Shown here piece after piece: positions 34,788-43,944 of a stretch of 46,533 nt of DNA. Position 1 is the first letter of the stretch; every line of letters starts with the position of its first letter. The translations under genes and the position numbers were made by a program. The notes under the pieces are model-generated. The model saw only the letters and a list, made by a program, of their open reading frames with translations, ran no database searches and had not been told where the DNA came from. The DNA comes from Sneathiella sp. (GTDB lineage: Bacteria; Pseudomonadota; Alphaproteobacteria; Sneathiellales; Sneathiellaceae), in assembly GCF_029233945.1 (NCBI RefSeq), contig NZ_JARGOQ010000025.1:1-46533 (forward strand), in the 5' to 3' direction.

Positions 34788-35660
34788 ATGGATCTTTTTT
34801 TACAGCAATTACTAACCGGTCTTGCAAATGGCGCTATTTATGCGTGCCTGGCACTTGCGGTCGTCATGATTTATCAGGCCATCGATCATTTCAACTTTGC
34901 ACAGGGCGAAATGGCGATGTTCAGCACCTATATCTGCTGGGCGATGATTGCGGGCGGAGTGCCCTACTGGATCGCGTTTTTCGCGACAATCATCATCTCC
35001 TTCGTCGGGGGCCTCGCGATTGAACGAATTATCTTCAAGCCACTCCATAACGCGCCGGTTCTCAGCCATATTGTTGTCTTTATCGGCCTTGTCGCCATAT
35101 TCAACAGCTTTGCCGGGGCGATATGGGACCATAATATCAAGACATTTCCGTCGCCCTTCCCTGATGGATCTTTTGGCGGCCTGATCGGACTGCATGAAGT
35201 TGGCATGTTCTTCGTGACCCTGCTTTTGCTTCTGGCAATATTCTGCTTCTTCCGTTTCACACGTGTCGGAATGGCCATGCAGGCAGCAGCGGCCAATCCC
35301 GATTCCGCCGGGCTCGTCGGCATTCGGGTCGGCTGGATGCTGGCACTGGGCTGGGGCCTGGCCGCCGCAATCGGTGCCGTGGCAGGAATGATGATTGCAC
35401 CAATTGTCTTTTTGGAACCGAACATGATGCTGGGTATTTTGCTCTACGGCTTTGCCGCCGCGATTGTTGGCGGGATATCGAGCCCGGGAGGGGCTGTCGC
35501 GGGCGGCTTTTTGGTTGGCATTATCGAGAATATGGCAGGGACATATATTCCGGCCATTGGTAGTGAATTGAAACTGACGGTTGCTCTGATTTTGATCGTA
35601 ACCGTTCTGTTGTTCAAGCCTAACGGCTTGTTCGGTAAAACCATTGTGACCAGGGTATAA
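34788..35660 (+). CDS. branched-chain (HAAT) ABC transporter permease, LivH type
   Basis: A 290-residue integral membrane permease with eight or so helices. It opens with 'LLTGLANGAIYACLALAVVMIYQA', a LivH-type start, and has 'GIRVGWMLALGWGLAAAIGAVAGM' near the middle, the usual inner-membrane coupling region. It starts 9 bp after the LivF stop. It pairs with the LivM-type permease that follows. Confidence 0.92.
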   Translation: MDLFLQQLLTGLANGAIYACLALAVVMIYQAIDHFNFAQGEMAMFSTYICWAMIAGGVPYWIAFFATIIISFVGGLAIERIIFKPLHNAPVLSHIVVFIGLVAIFNSFAGAIWDHNIKTFPSPFPDGSFGGLIGLHEVGMFFVTLLLLLAIFCFFRFTRVGMAMQAAAANPDSAGLVGIRVGWMLALGWGLAAAIGAVAGMMIAPIVFLEPNMMLGILLYGFAAAIVGGISSPGGAVAGGFLVGIIENMAGTYIPAIGSELKLTVALILIVTVLLFKPNGLFGKTIVTRV

Positions 35661-35664
35661 AAAT

Positions 35665-36672
35665 ATGGCAACCGATGTAGAAACGCGTATTGATACTAAA
35701 TTAAACGTCGGCGCGAAGATCCCCTTCAAGTGGGTCATTCCCTTCATTGTGATTGGCGCAATCTTGCCCTTTTTCCTTGGGGGATATGCGACCTTCCAGG
35801 GCACTTTGATAATGATCTATGCCATAGCAATCCTCGGCCTAAATTTGCTGACAGGATTTAACGGGCAGTTTTCACTTGGTCATAGCGCCTTTTATGCGAT
35901 TGGGGCCTATACGGCGGCCATTCTTGTGTATCATCTCGATTGGCCAGTGTATGCAGCTATCCCGATCGGAGGGGTGGTTTGTTTCGTCGCAGGATTTCTA
36001 TTTGGGCTGCCGGCGCTACGCCTTGAGGGGCTTTATCTCGCTCTGGCCACCTTTGCATTGGGCGTATCGATACCGCAAATCCTGAAATCATCGCATCTGG
36101 AAGGGCTGACCGGGGGGGTGCAGGGCTTGGATGTGTTCCGTCCGAAGGTCCCTGCTTTTCTGGTTGAAAACTTTGGTTTGACGATGGATCAGTGGTGGTA
36201 CTTGATCGCGTTTGTGGTGATGTTGCTCATGTTCTGGATCGCATGGAACCTGATCAATAGTCGGACAGGGCGCGCCATGATGGCAATTCGGGATAATCCA
36301 ATCGCGGCGAGATCGATGGGTGTGAATGCATCTTTATACAAATCGCTTACCTTTGGTGTCAGCGCTTTTTACACCGGCATTGCCGGGGCGATAGCGGCCA
36401 TCGTGATTGAGTTCGTGGCCCCGGACAGCTTTACATTTCAGCTCTCCATATTGCTGTTCATCGGAATGGTGGTAGGTGGGACAGGCTCTATATGGGGGGC
36501 CGTTTTCGGTGGCTTTTTCATATTGACAGTGCCGAATTTTGCGGAAGAAATCTCGACAGGCCTTTCCTATGCTATTTTTGGCATTATTCTTATATTGGTG
36601 ATTTATGTCATGCCCTCAGGTTTCGCAGGGTTGGTAAATCTTCTAAGGGTTCGAATAAAAAATATGTTATAA
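35665..36672 (+). CDS. branched-chain (HAAT) ABC transporter permease, LivM type
   Basis: A 335-residue permease. The LivM hallmark 'AILGLNLLTGFNGQFSLGHSAFYAIGAYTAA' is near residues 50-80 and 'GRAMMAIRDNPIAARSMGVN' near 208-227. It follows the LivH-type gene by 4 bp. A gap of about 68 bp separates it from the binding protein, which has its own strong ribosome-binding site. Confidence 0.93.
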   Translation: MATDVETRIDTKLNVGAKIPFKWVIPFIVIGAILPFFLGGYATFQGTLIMIYAIAILGLNLLTGFNGQFSLGHSAFYAIGAYTAAILVYHLDWPVYAAIPIGGVVCFVAGFLFGLPALRLEGLYLALATFALGVSIPQILKSSHLEGLTGGVQGLDVFRPKVPAFLVENFGLTMDQWWYLIAFVVMLLMFWIAWNLINSRTGRAMMAIRDNPIAARSMGVNASLYKSLTFGVSAFYTGIAGAIAAIVIEFVAPDSFTFQLSILLFIGMVVGGTGSIWGAVFGGFFILTVPNFAEEISTGLSYAIFGIILILVIYVMPSGFAGLVNLLRVRIKNML

Positions 36673-36740
36673 ACTCTTAGTTGGAAGTGTGAAGAGAATT
36701 CGTATCAACAAGATACGGTAATAAATAACAGGAGGTACTA

Positions 36741-37958
36741 ATGAATACCGGGAGAAAATTAGCGATCACCTTCGCTGCCGTTGCCGCAATGGGAATGGCA
36801 GCGACGTCAGCTTTAGCTGACAAAATGTACGGTCCGGGTGTGACCGATAATTCCATTAAGCTCGGCAATACCATGCCATATAGCGGCCCTGCGGCAGCTT
36901 ATGGTCAGATTGGTAAGTCCACGGCCGCTTATTTCGACAAGATCAATAAGGAAAATGGCGGTGTGAACGGTCGGAAGATCGAATTTATTTCGCTGGACGA
37001 CGGTTATAGCCCGCCAAAAACGAAAGAGCAGATTCGTAAGCTTGTTGAACAGGATGAAGTCCTGCTCATCTTCGAAAGCCTGGGAACGCCAACGAATTCG
37101 GCAATTCATAACTACATGAACAAGAAAGAGATCCCACAGCTGTTTGTTGCAACGGGTGCGACAAAATGGGGCGATCCTGAAAACTTCCCTTGGACAATGG
37201 GCTGGCAGCCGAGCTACCAGACAGAAGGTAAATTGTTCGGCGCCTATATTTTGGAAAATGTAACAGATCCGAAAGTAGCCATTCTTTATCAGAATGACGA
37301 CTATGGTAAGGACTATGTCCACGGCTTGCGGGAATATCTGGGCGATAAAGCGGATTCCATTATCGTTGCCGAAGAAAGCTACGAAGTTACGGACCCGACG
37401 ATCAACTCACAGATGATCAAGCTCAAAGACAGCGGTGCGAATGTCTTTTTTAACGTTACGACACCGAAGTTTGCAGCGCAGGCTATTAAAAAGTTCCGCG
37501 AACTGAACTGGGATGCAGTATTCCTGAATAACTCGGTTTCCAACTCAGTGGGCTCTGTTTACAAGCCCGCCGGACTTGATAATTCCAAGGGTGTCATCTC
37601 GCTCATGTATTATATGGATATTACCGATCCGAATAACTTTGAGTCAGAAGCCTACAAAAAATGGTCGAAATTCATGGATGAGTACTATCCGGATGGCGAC
37701 AAGTCCAGCGCGTTCACAGCTTATGGATATCTTGTCGGCCAGACGATGGAGCAGGTATTGAAGCAGGCTGGCGATAATCTCACTCGTGAGAACATCATGA
37801 AAGAAGCCGCCAATCTGGACCTGGAGCTGGATATGATGCTGCCGGGCATTAAAATTCAGACTAGCCCAACTGACTTCTACCCGATTGAGGCAATGATGCC
37901 GGTTGAGTTTAACGGCGAGAAGTTTAACTCACTGGGCAAGGTTGTGTCTGTAAACTAA
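36741..37958 (+). CDS. ABC transporter substrate-binding protein (HAAT family)
   Basis: Periplasmic type I binding protein of 405 residues, with a signal peptide (MNTGRKLAITFAAVAAMGMAATSALA, about 26 residues). The LivJ-like N-terminus reads 'IKLGNTMPYSGPAAAYGQIGKS', then 'INKENGGVNGRKIEFISLDDGYSP'. Members bind branched-chain amino acids, amides, or aromatic and dicarboxylic acids; the 'FESLGTPTNSAI' region resembles the last group more than LivJ, but this is a weak judgement. GGAGGT lies before the start. The gene ends the HAAT operon. Confidence 0.92.
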   Translation: MNTGRKLAITFAAVAAMGMAATSALADKMYGPGVTDNSIKLGNTMPYSGPAAAYGQIGKSTAAYFDKINKENGGVNGRKIEFISLDDGYSPPKTKEQIRKLVEQDEVLLIFESLGTPTNSAIHNYMNKKEIPQLFVATGATKWGDPENFPWTMGWQPSYQTEGKLFGAYILENVTDPKVAILYQNDDYGKDYVHGLREYLGDKADSIIVAEESYEVTDPTINSQMIKLKDSGANVFFNVTTPKFAAQAIKKFRELNWDAVFLNNSVSNSVGSVYKPAGLDNSKGVISLMYYMDITDPNNFESEAYKKWSKFMDEYYPDGDKSSAFTAYGYLVGQTMEQVLKQAGDNLTRENIMKEAANLDLELDMMLPGIKIQTSPTDFYPIEAMMPVEFNGEKFNSLGKVVSVN

Positions 37959-37979
37959 TCAGGTCTTTGATCTGAAAAG

Positions 37980-38013
37980 AAAGGGCAGGGGATGTCATCA
38001 TCCTCTGCCCTTT
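37980..38013. terminator. bidirectional terminator between the binding protein and alcohol dehydrogenase genes
   Basis: AAAGGGCAGGGGA pairs with TCCTCTGCCCTTT (13 bp with one G-T pair) around an 8-nt loop. T-runs occur on both strands, so it can end the plus-strand HAAT operon and the minus-strand alcohol dehydrogenase transcript. Confidence 0.85.
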
Positions 38014-38027
38014 TTGTATACTTACTT

Positions 38028-39080
38028 TTACGGGCTGAGGACAATGCGGCCTTTGACGTTTCCGGCCTGCAGGTCTGTGAGAGCGCTGTTGACTTCATCA
38101 AGCGGGCGGACTTCATAAGGGATAGGCGCAATTTTCCCCGCCCGAACGAGTGCCATTAACTCATGCATCTCCTCAAGACTTCCGACATAGGAACCCTGGA
38201 TCGTTCGCATCATGAGGGGCAGCATCGCAATTGAGAGCGGCATGGAATCCCCAAACAAGCCGACCGTCACCATATGACCGCCTTTTCTCAATCCGTTAAA
38301 TCCAAAAAGGGAGGTTGCAGGGGCCCCCACAAAGTCGATGGAACCGGCCGCTCCTCCGTTTGTGATTTCCTGAAGTTTGGCGAGTGCGGCTTCCGGATCG
38401 CTGTTATCAATGGTTTCATGCGCGCCTGATTGGCGGGCGATAGACCGCTTCGTGTCGTCAATGTCGGCAACGATGATTTTCGCCTTCACAACGCTTGAGG
38501 CAAAATGAACGGCTGAAAGTCCGACACCGCCAGCCCCGATAATTACGAGATGATCATCTTCGCGCAGATGGGAGAGTTTCTTAAGGGCACTATAGGCTGT
38601 CAGACCGGAGCAGGCATAAGTGCAGGCGAGCTCTGTCGGAACACCATCATAGGGGATCAGATATTTCGGATGGGGCGCAATAACCTCATCTGAATAGCCG
38701 CCGTTATATCGAGTACCGACAGTTTGCGGCGCCATACAAAGGAGTTCGTCCCCCGCCATGCAGACATTGCACTTTCCGCAGCCTATCCAGGGAAAGACAA
38801 TACGCTTGTCACCGATTTCCACCCCTTCCGCATCAGGGCCAATCGCGGCGACTTCACCAACAACTTCATGTCCCAGAGTGAACGGTAGTTTCATGCGCTG
38901 TAAGAGGTCCATCTTCTGGCCTCCTCCCAGGTCGAAGAAACCCTCCCAGATATGCAAATCACTATGGCAAACACCGCAAGCCGTGACATTCAGGAGTACT
39001 TCAGTACCCTTTGGTTCAGGTGTTGGGTAGTCTCGCGCCTCCAATGGCTCACCAAACTGGATGATCTGTTGGCAATGCAT
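38028..39080 (-). CDS. zinc-dependent alcohol dehydrogenase
   Basis: A 350-residue medium-chain dehydrogenase. Catalytic zinc ligands are Cys38 ('CGVCHSDLH'), His71 and Glu72 ('LGHEVVG'); structural zinc ligands are Cys101, Cys104, Cys107 and Cys115. The cofactor site is 'GAGGVGLSA'. It resembles AdhA-type and polyketide-linked ADHs, which oxidise primary alcohols with NAD(P). GGGAGAATAACC lies before the start. It is on the same strand as hspQ and the acyl-CoA synthetase. Confidence 0.93.
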   Translation of the reverse strand: MHCQQIIQFGEPLEARDYPTPEPKGTEVLLNVTACGVCHSDLHIWEGFFDLGGGQKMDLLQRMKLPFTLGHEVVGEVAAIGPDAEGVEIGDKRIVFPWIGCGKCNVCMAGDELLCMAPQTVGTRYNGGYSDEVIAPHPKYLIPYDGVPTELACTYACSGLTAYSALKKLSHLREDDHLVIIGAGGVGLSAVHFASSVVKAKIIVADIDDTKRSIARQSGAHETIDNSDPEAALAKLQEITNGGAAGSIDFVGAPATSLFGFNGLRKGGHMVTVGLFGDSMPLSIAMLPLMMRTIQGSYVGSLEEMHELMALVRAGKIAPIPYEVRPLDEVNSALTDLQAGNVKGRIVLSP

Positions 39081-39185
39081 GGTTATTCTCCCATTTGTTT
39101 GTTCTTAATTGGAGAAAATATGCTAGCTCGTTTCGCAAGTGACGGCCAGAATTTCTGTAGCAGAATAACGTCCGTTTGTGCGCCG

Positions 39186-39527
39186 CTATGATTGCAGGCG
39201 GCTGCTGAAAAGATAACGTCCGTCACGAAGCTCAGAGAAGAAATCTTTGACGGCCGGATGCGATACTGGCTTCCCGGTGTCGTCAATCAGGAGGTTTTGC
39301 TCAGATACATAGGCCTCATAGGTCGTTTCGGCATTCTCCGCGAACAGGTGATAAAAGGGTTGGTCCTTTTTGGGCCGTACCTCTTCGGGGATGGACTCCC
39401 ACCATTCTTCGCTGTTGCTGAAAGTGGGGTCGACATCGTATATGACGCCGCGAAATGGATAAACCCGATGCTTCACGATCTGCCCAATCGCAAACTTGGC
39501 CGCCCTGACTTGTGAATCTTTGCTCAT
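39186..39527 (-). CDS. hspQ: heat shock protein HspQ
   Basis: A 113-residue protein of the HspQ/YccV family. The 'KFAIGQIVKHRVYPFRGVIYDVDPTF' and 'QPFYHLFAENAETTYEAYVSEQNLL' blocks match the family along its full length. In enterobacteria HspQ is a heat-induced specificity enhancer of the Lon protease. It lies alone between the acyl-CoA synthetase and alcohol dehydrogenase genes, all on the minus strand; no heat-shock promoter is recognisable. Confidence 0.9.
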   Translation of the reverse strand: MSKDSQVRAAKFAIGQIVKHRVYPFRGVIYDVDPTFSNSEEWWESIPEEVRPKKDQPFYHLFAENAETTYEAYVSEQNLLIDDTGKPVSHPAVKDFFSELRDGRYLFSSRLQS

Positions 39528-39617
39528 GACGAGCCATAATAGTGGAGTTTATCCCGTGGGCAAGCCTCGAACTCAGAGAATCCGTTGCAACGTCAAATAT
39601 ATAAGCAGATGTCACCT

Positions 39618-41165
39618 TTATACGATACGGCTCTTCTTATCTCCCCAGTAGCGATCCCTGAGCAAACGTTTGTAGAGCTTTCCAGTGGGAAGGCGCGGCA
39701 GTTGTTCTTCAAAATCGAAGGAGCGCGGGCATTTCTGTGCGGAGAGATGTTCATGGCAAAAGGCGTCAAGCTCAACCGCCAGCTCTTCTCCCGGAACAAT
39801 GCCGGGCATCGGCTGAATGACAGCCTTTACTTCCTCGCCGAAATCTTCATTGGGAACGCCAAAGACTGCGGCATCTTCAATTTTTGGATGGGTGATAAGC
39901 AAGTTCTCGCATTCCTGCGGGTATATATTCACACCGCCGGAAACGATCATGAAGGTCGCTCTGTCGGTGAGATAGAGAAAGCCGTCGCCATCGATATATC
40001 CCATATCGCCGACAGTACTCATCGTACCATCCGGTGACATAGCCTCTTTTGTTCGGCTCGGGTCGTTGAAATACTCAAACTGCGTTGCGGTTTTAAACCA
40101 GACAGTTCCAGGCGTTTCAACCGGGCAAGGGTTCATTTCTTCATCCAGAATATGGAGGTCGCCAAGAAGAACCTTTCCGACAGAGCCCGGATGGGAAAGC
40201 CATTCTTCGCTATTGCTGGCGGTAAAGCCAAGCCCCTCTGTCGCGCCATAATATTCGTGAATAATCGGGCCCCACCAGTTGATCATGTCCTGCTTTACTT
40301 GCGTCGGACAAGGGGCGGCGGCATGAATTGCAATTTCCAAGGATGAAAGATCGGCGCGTTTTCGAACCTCTTCCGGGAGCTTGAGCATGCGGGAGAACAT
40401 GGTAGGGACCAGCTGCGTGTGCGTGACTTTGTATTTCTCGACCAACCGGAGATATTGCTCAGGGTCGAATTTTTCCATGATGATGACGGTTCCGCCGAAA
40501 CGGATCGCGAAATTGCAGGCAGCTTGCGGCGCGGAGTGATACAGCGGTGCTGGCGATAAATACACCATGTCCTCACGGTACTGCCAGAGATTCTGTAAGA
40601 AGGTGTATAACGGAATTTGCTCAAGAGGGTGATTATCGGGCATGGGGCGGAGGATGCCTTTTGGCTGCCCGGTCGTCCCGGATGAGTAAAGCATCGACAA
40701 ACCGAGCCGTTCATTCTCAAGTGGTGTCGGCGGACAGTCTTTGGTTGCCTCCTGAAGATTTACAAATTGATCATCGGTTTCGCCATCGACGACAATCCCC
40801 ATGATTACTTTGGGGCATGATTTTAAGGCTTCGCGTGCAACTTCTCTTTTTGCGTTCGACGTGATGAGAATTTTTGAGTCGCTGTTATTGACAATATATG
40901 CCAGCTCTTCTGCAGTCAGATAGGAATTGATACAGGTGTAATAAAGACCCGCGCGTTCCCCGGATCCGCAGCTTTCAAAATACCAGGCATTGTTCTCCAT
41001 GAAAATAGCGTAATGATCCTCTTGCGTGAGCCCCTTTCCCTGAAGAAAATGGGCGAGTTTATTCGCTCTTGCTTCATATTCTCGATAGGTGACGGTTTCT
41101 CCGGAGGAGGCCATGATAAAGGCCGGCCTATCGGGGTTTTCAGTTGCAAATTTCCCTGGATACAT
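39618..41165 (-). CDS. AMP-dependent acyl-CoA synthetase
   Basis: Activates a carboxylic acid to its CoA thioester through an acyl-adenylate. At 515 residues it has the ANL-superfamily core: the P-loop 'LYSSGTTGQPKGI', 'EYYGATEG', and 'TVGDMGYIDGDGFLYLTDR'. The C-terminal lysine region is present ('LPTGKLYKRLLRDRYW'), so the chain is complete. Chain length or aromatic preference is not clear. GGGAGGA precedes the start. It may activate a substrate brought in by the neighbouring HAAT importer. Confidence 0.92.
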   Translation of the reverse strand: MYPGKFATENPDRPAFIMASSGETVTYREYEARANKLAHFLQGKGLTQEDHYAIFMENNAWYFESCGSGERAGLYYTCINSYLTAEELAYIVNNSDSKILITSNAKREVAREALKSCPKVIMGIVVDGETDDQFVNLQEATKDCPPTPLENERLGLSMLYSSGTTGQPKGILRPMPDNHPLEQIPLYTFLQNLWQYREDMVYLSPAPLYHSAPQAACNFAIRFGGTVIIMEKFDPEQYLRLVEKYKVTHTQLVPTMFSRMLKLPEEVRKRADLSSLEIAIHAAAPCPTQVKQDMINWWGPIIHEYYGATEGLGFTASNSEEWLSHPGSVGKVLLGDLHILDEEMNPCPVETPGTVWFKTATQFEYFNDPSRTKEAMSPDGTMSTVGDMGYIDGDGFLYLTDRATFMIVSGGVNIYPQECENLLITHPKIEDAAVFGVPNEDFGEEVKAVIQPMPGIVPGEELAVELDAFCHEHLSAQKCPRSFDFEEQLPRLPTGKLYKRLLRDRYWGDKKSRIV

Positions 41166-41400
41166 GCTGCATTCCTCCCTTTTTTATTCTTCCTTTTTTG
41201 GAAGAGATTGTGGGAAAGGATAGGTTGTGCGGGTTGTAACTGCAACAGTTATGTGGCGCAGAATTCAGCTCTTCCGGAAGTAACTATCTTATTTCTTAAT
41301 ATACTCTTTTGTATAATCCGGCAGGATAAAATTAACGAATATAGGGTATGAATTTTACCTGCAGTCTTAAGCAGATAGTAGTTTTAGTAGGAACGTATTC

Positions 41401-42531
41401 ATGGTCCCGTTCAATAAGCCATGCCTAACCGGGAATGAGGCAGCCTATATTCAGCAAGCCCTTTTAAACGGGCATCTTTCCGGGGATGGCACTTTTTCAA
41501 AAAGTTGTCATAACTGGCTTGAGAGCACTACAGGTGCATCAAAGGCCCTTCTAACGCACTCCTGCACGGGCGCATTGGATATTGCCGCTATACTTTCAGA
41601 AGTCGGGCAGGGTGATGAGGTCATCATGCCGTCTTTTACTTTCGTCTCAACGGCCAATGCTTTCGCTTTGCGTGGGGCGACACCTATATTTGTCGACATT
41701 CGCCCGGATACCCAGAATATTGACGAGACGAAAATTGAAGAAGCGATAACCGAGAGAACGAAAGCCATTGTTCCGGTTCACTATGCAGGTGTGAGCTGTG
41801 AAATGGATGTCATCATGGATATCGCAAGGCGCCACAATCTGATCGTTATCGAGGACGCGGCGCAGGGCATCATGGCGAGCTATAAGGGGCGCGCTCTCGG
41901 CGCCATTGGAGATATTGGAGCTCTTTCATTTCATGAAACCAAGAACATTACCTCCGGTGAGGGCGGGGCGTTGCTTCTGCGTGACGACTGCTATTCAGAA
42001 ATGGCGGAAATAATTCGTGAAAAGGGGACGAATCGGCAGCAGTTTTTCCGCGGGCAGGTAGATAAATATACCTGGACCGGTATTGGATCCTCTTTCCTCC
42101 TCAGCGACATGGCCGCCGCCTTTTTACTCGCCCAGTTGGAGCAGGCGGAAGAAATTACGGCGCTACGCCTTAAAATCTGGAGCCGCTACTTTGATACGCT
42201 TCAGGAACTAAGGGACAGAGAGCTGGTCGGCCTACCAACAGTTCCGCAAGCTTGTAGCCATAATGCGCATATGTTCTATTTGCTACTGCCGGACATTGAT
42301 CGTCGCACAGATTTTATTTCTTTTATGGCCGCGCGCGAGATCCACACATATTTTCATTATGTCCCGCTGCATAATTCCCCGGTGGGTAAGAAAATAGGAC
42401 GATCACATGGTGATCTGTGCCACACGGAAAGCACATCCGACAGACTTGTAAGGTTACCGCTCTTTGCAGGATTAACTGATGACGAGCAGGAGAAAGTTAT
42501 ATCCGCCGTCTTCTCTTTTTTCAGATTATAG
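41401..42531 (+). CDS. rffA: dTDP-4-amino-4,6-dideoxygalactose transaminase (WecE/RffA)
   Basis: A 376-residue PLP sugar aminotransferase that matches E. coli WecE (RffA) along its whole length: 'GDEVIMPSFTFVSTANAFALRG', 'VPVHYAGVSCEMD', 'VIEDAAQGIMASYKGRALG', 'SFHETKNITSGEGGAL', and 'GQVDKYTW'. Asp152 and Lys181 are the PLP contacts. WecE makes dTDP-Fuc4N for enterobacterial common antigen, but no other gene of that pathway is in the window, so it may feed a different surface glycan here. AGGAACG precedes the start. It converges on a second DegT-fold gene. Confidence 0.9.
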   Translation: MVPFNKPCLTGNEAAYIQQALLNGHLSGDGTFSKSCHNWLESTTGASKALLTHSCTGALDIAAILSEVGQGDEVIMPSFTFVSTANAFALRGATPIFVDIRPDTQNIDETKIEEAITERTKAIVPVHYAGVSCEMDVIMDIARRHNLIVIEDAAQGIMASYKGRALGAIGDIGALSFHETKNITSGEGGALLLRDDCYSEMAEIIREKGTNRQQFFRGQVDKYTWTGIGSSFLLSDMAAAFLLAQLEQAEEITALRLKIWSRYFDTLQELRDRELVGLPTVPQACSHNAHMFYLLLPDIDRRTDFISFMAAREIHTYFHYVPLHNSPVGKKIGRSHGDLCHTESTSDRLVRLPLFAGLTDDEQEKVISAVFSFFRL

Positions 42532-42572
42532 GCAGGTAAGGGGGAGGAGCCTATAGTAATACTCTTCCTTTT

Positions 42573-43718
42573 TCACCCTTCTACGCGCACATTATGCATT
42601 TTTGTCAGCCGCGTAAAATCTTCCAGCAATTTTTCTTCTTTCAGATAGGAGATATCCGGATGACAGGGGATGTTGACAAGACGGTGATAGATATCCACGC
42701 AGTTTGGAGTCTCCGCAAGCGGTAGATAATATTTCGCGAGCATCAGATGCTGCGCCGCATCAACGTCATCCTGCCGGATGGGCGTATCGGCGCAAAAAGG
42801 AAGGCTGGTCGCCGGCGTGGTGCCATCGAACGGGTAAAGTGGCCGCAACCCCACTTTCGATGCGATTTTCGTCACTCTCGCCGCTTGCTCAAGATAGAGA
42901 GGTTTCCATTCGTCAACGCGGCTCAACCGATCAATTTGAAAAGCGCAGGCGATATCGGATACTTTGCCGTTATTGATCCAATGTTTCTTTTCCGCAGCCT
43001 TGATGGAACCATAGTTCAAAAGATTGTAAATTGATTCCATTTCATCCCTTGGCGATAGAATGAGCCCTCCTTCTCCGGCGCCATAGGGTTTCGTATGATG
43101 CAGGCTAAAGCTCTGATACGGCCAGTCCGGCAACCTTTCATTTATGCCGGCCGCGTTGTCGATCACCATGAATTTTTTATGCTTCTTGGCAAATTTGATA
43201 AAGGGTTCGAAATCATGCCAGGCTCCAAACGGGTTAGTGACAACGAAGCCATCAAAATTGGCTAGGCCAAATTCTTCAAGCGCTGTCAGGCTTAAGATGC
43301 CTTCTTCAGTGCAATCAACGAAATGCATATCGTTGAAATAGCCGCGCCCGAGATTGTTGAAACTGAAGGAGCTGGCAGCCCAGCGGATTGGCTTGTCGAA
43401 CTTGATCTCAAGAAACCTTGCCAGAGCTTCCAGGCCGATGCCGCCATTCGCGCAGGGCGTAATAGCAAGCTCGGCGGAAAGTTTAAAATGCTTCTCATAC
43501 TTTTCTGCAAGCAGGTGATAAAGCGGGCCACGGTTTGCCCACATATTGGTTTCTATGCATTGCTCAAGGAGCTTTGCAATATAAACCATATCCGGTCGCT
43601 TGCTCTCGACGAAGGGCATTTTGGCTTTAGTGTCTGACAATTTCACAATCTTGCGGCCTTGTATTCGGAGTTTTTGATACTCAGTTAAACGTTCAACTTT
43701 TTTACTAAATTTCATCAT
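42573..43718 (-). CDS. DegT/DnrJ/EryC1/StrS-fold aminotransferase-like protein
   Basis: A 381-residue protein with the sugar-aminotransferase fold. The PLP-binding Asp187 ('MVIDNAAGINERL') and Lys210 ('SLHHTKPYGAGEGGLIL') are present, and 'NYGSI' takes the place of the usual NHG. It begins with a long basic N-terminal extension (MMKFSKKVERLTEYQKLRIQGRKIVKL...), about 40 residues before the fold. It differs much from the neighbouring WecE and is not easily placed in a named subfamily. It is probably a sugar aminotransferase for surface glycans or antibiotics. The start has no strong ribosome-binding site. Confidence 0.82.
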   Translation of the reverse strand: MMKFSKKVERLTEYQKLRIQGRKIVKLSDTKAKMPFVESKRPDMVYIAKLLEQCIETNMWANRGPLYHLLAEKYEKHFKLSAELAITPCANGGIGLEALARFLEIKFDKPIRWAASSFSFNNLGRGYFNDMHFVDCTEEGILSLTALEEFGLANFDGFVVTNPFGAWHDFEPFIKFAKKHKKFMVIDNAAGINERLPDWPYQSFSLHHTKPYGAGEGGLILSPRDEMESIYNLLNYGSIKAAEKKHWINNGKVSDIACAFQIDRLSRVDEWKPLYLEQAARVTKIASKVGLRPLYPFDGTTPATSLPFCADTPIRQDDVDAAQHLMLAKYYLPLAETPNCVDIYHRLVNIPCHPDISYLKEEKLLEDFTRLTKMHNVRVEG

Positions 43719-43842
43719 AAACCATAAAAGTTGAATTTTCTGTTTACTAAACGAAGTAAGCGGTCACTAAAATTGTTATTATTCGCGCTGTATGCGCCAT
43801 TTCATGCGATTGACAATACGTGGTATGAACGAATTCTCTGAA

Positions 43843-43855
43843 ATGGGAATCCCAT
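43843..43855. repeat. palindrome upstream of the DMT transporter gene
   Basis: ATGGGAATCCCAT is a perfect 13-bp palindrome around a central A, in the 226-bp divergent region between the aminotransferase and DMT genes. A TTGACA lies just before it at 43810-43815, which could be a -35 box. Operator role is only a guess. Confidence 0.3.
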
Positions 43856-43944
43856 GCAACTGATATTTTAGACTATCTATCCGTAATGGCCCCCGTCAAT
43901 ATAACAATATTGTAAAGAAAAAACGATAGGACGGAGAAACCGCC

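Noticed and set aside
34812-35804. Long open frame of 330 codons on the minus strand, opposite the LivH/LivM-type permeases
   Set aside because: It is antisense to two clear permease genes, is rich in His, Gln and Cys as expected from the complement of hydrophobic codons, and shows no domain.
42527-42555. TATAGGC/GCCTATA hairpin after the WecE gene
   Set aside because: A 7-bp A/T-rich stem without a proper T-run; too weak to call a terminator.
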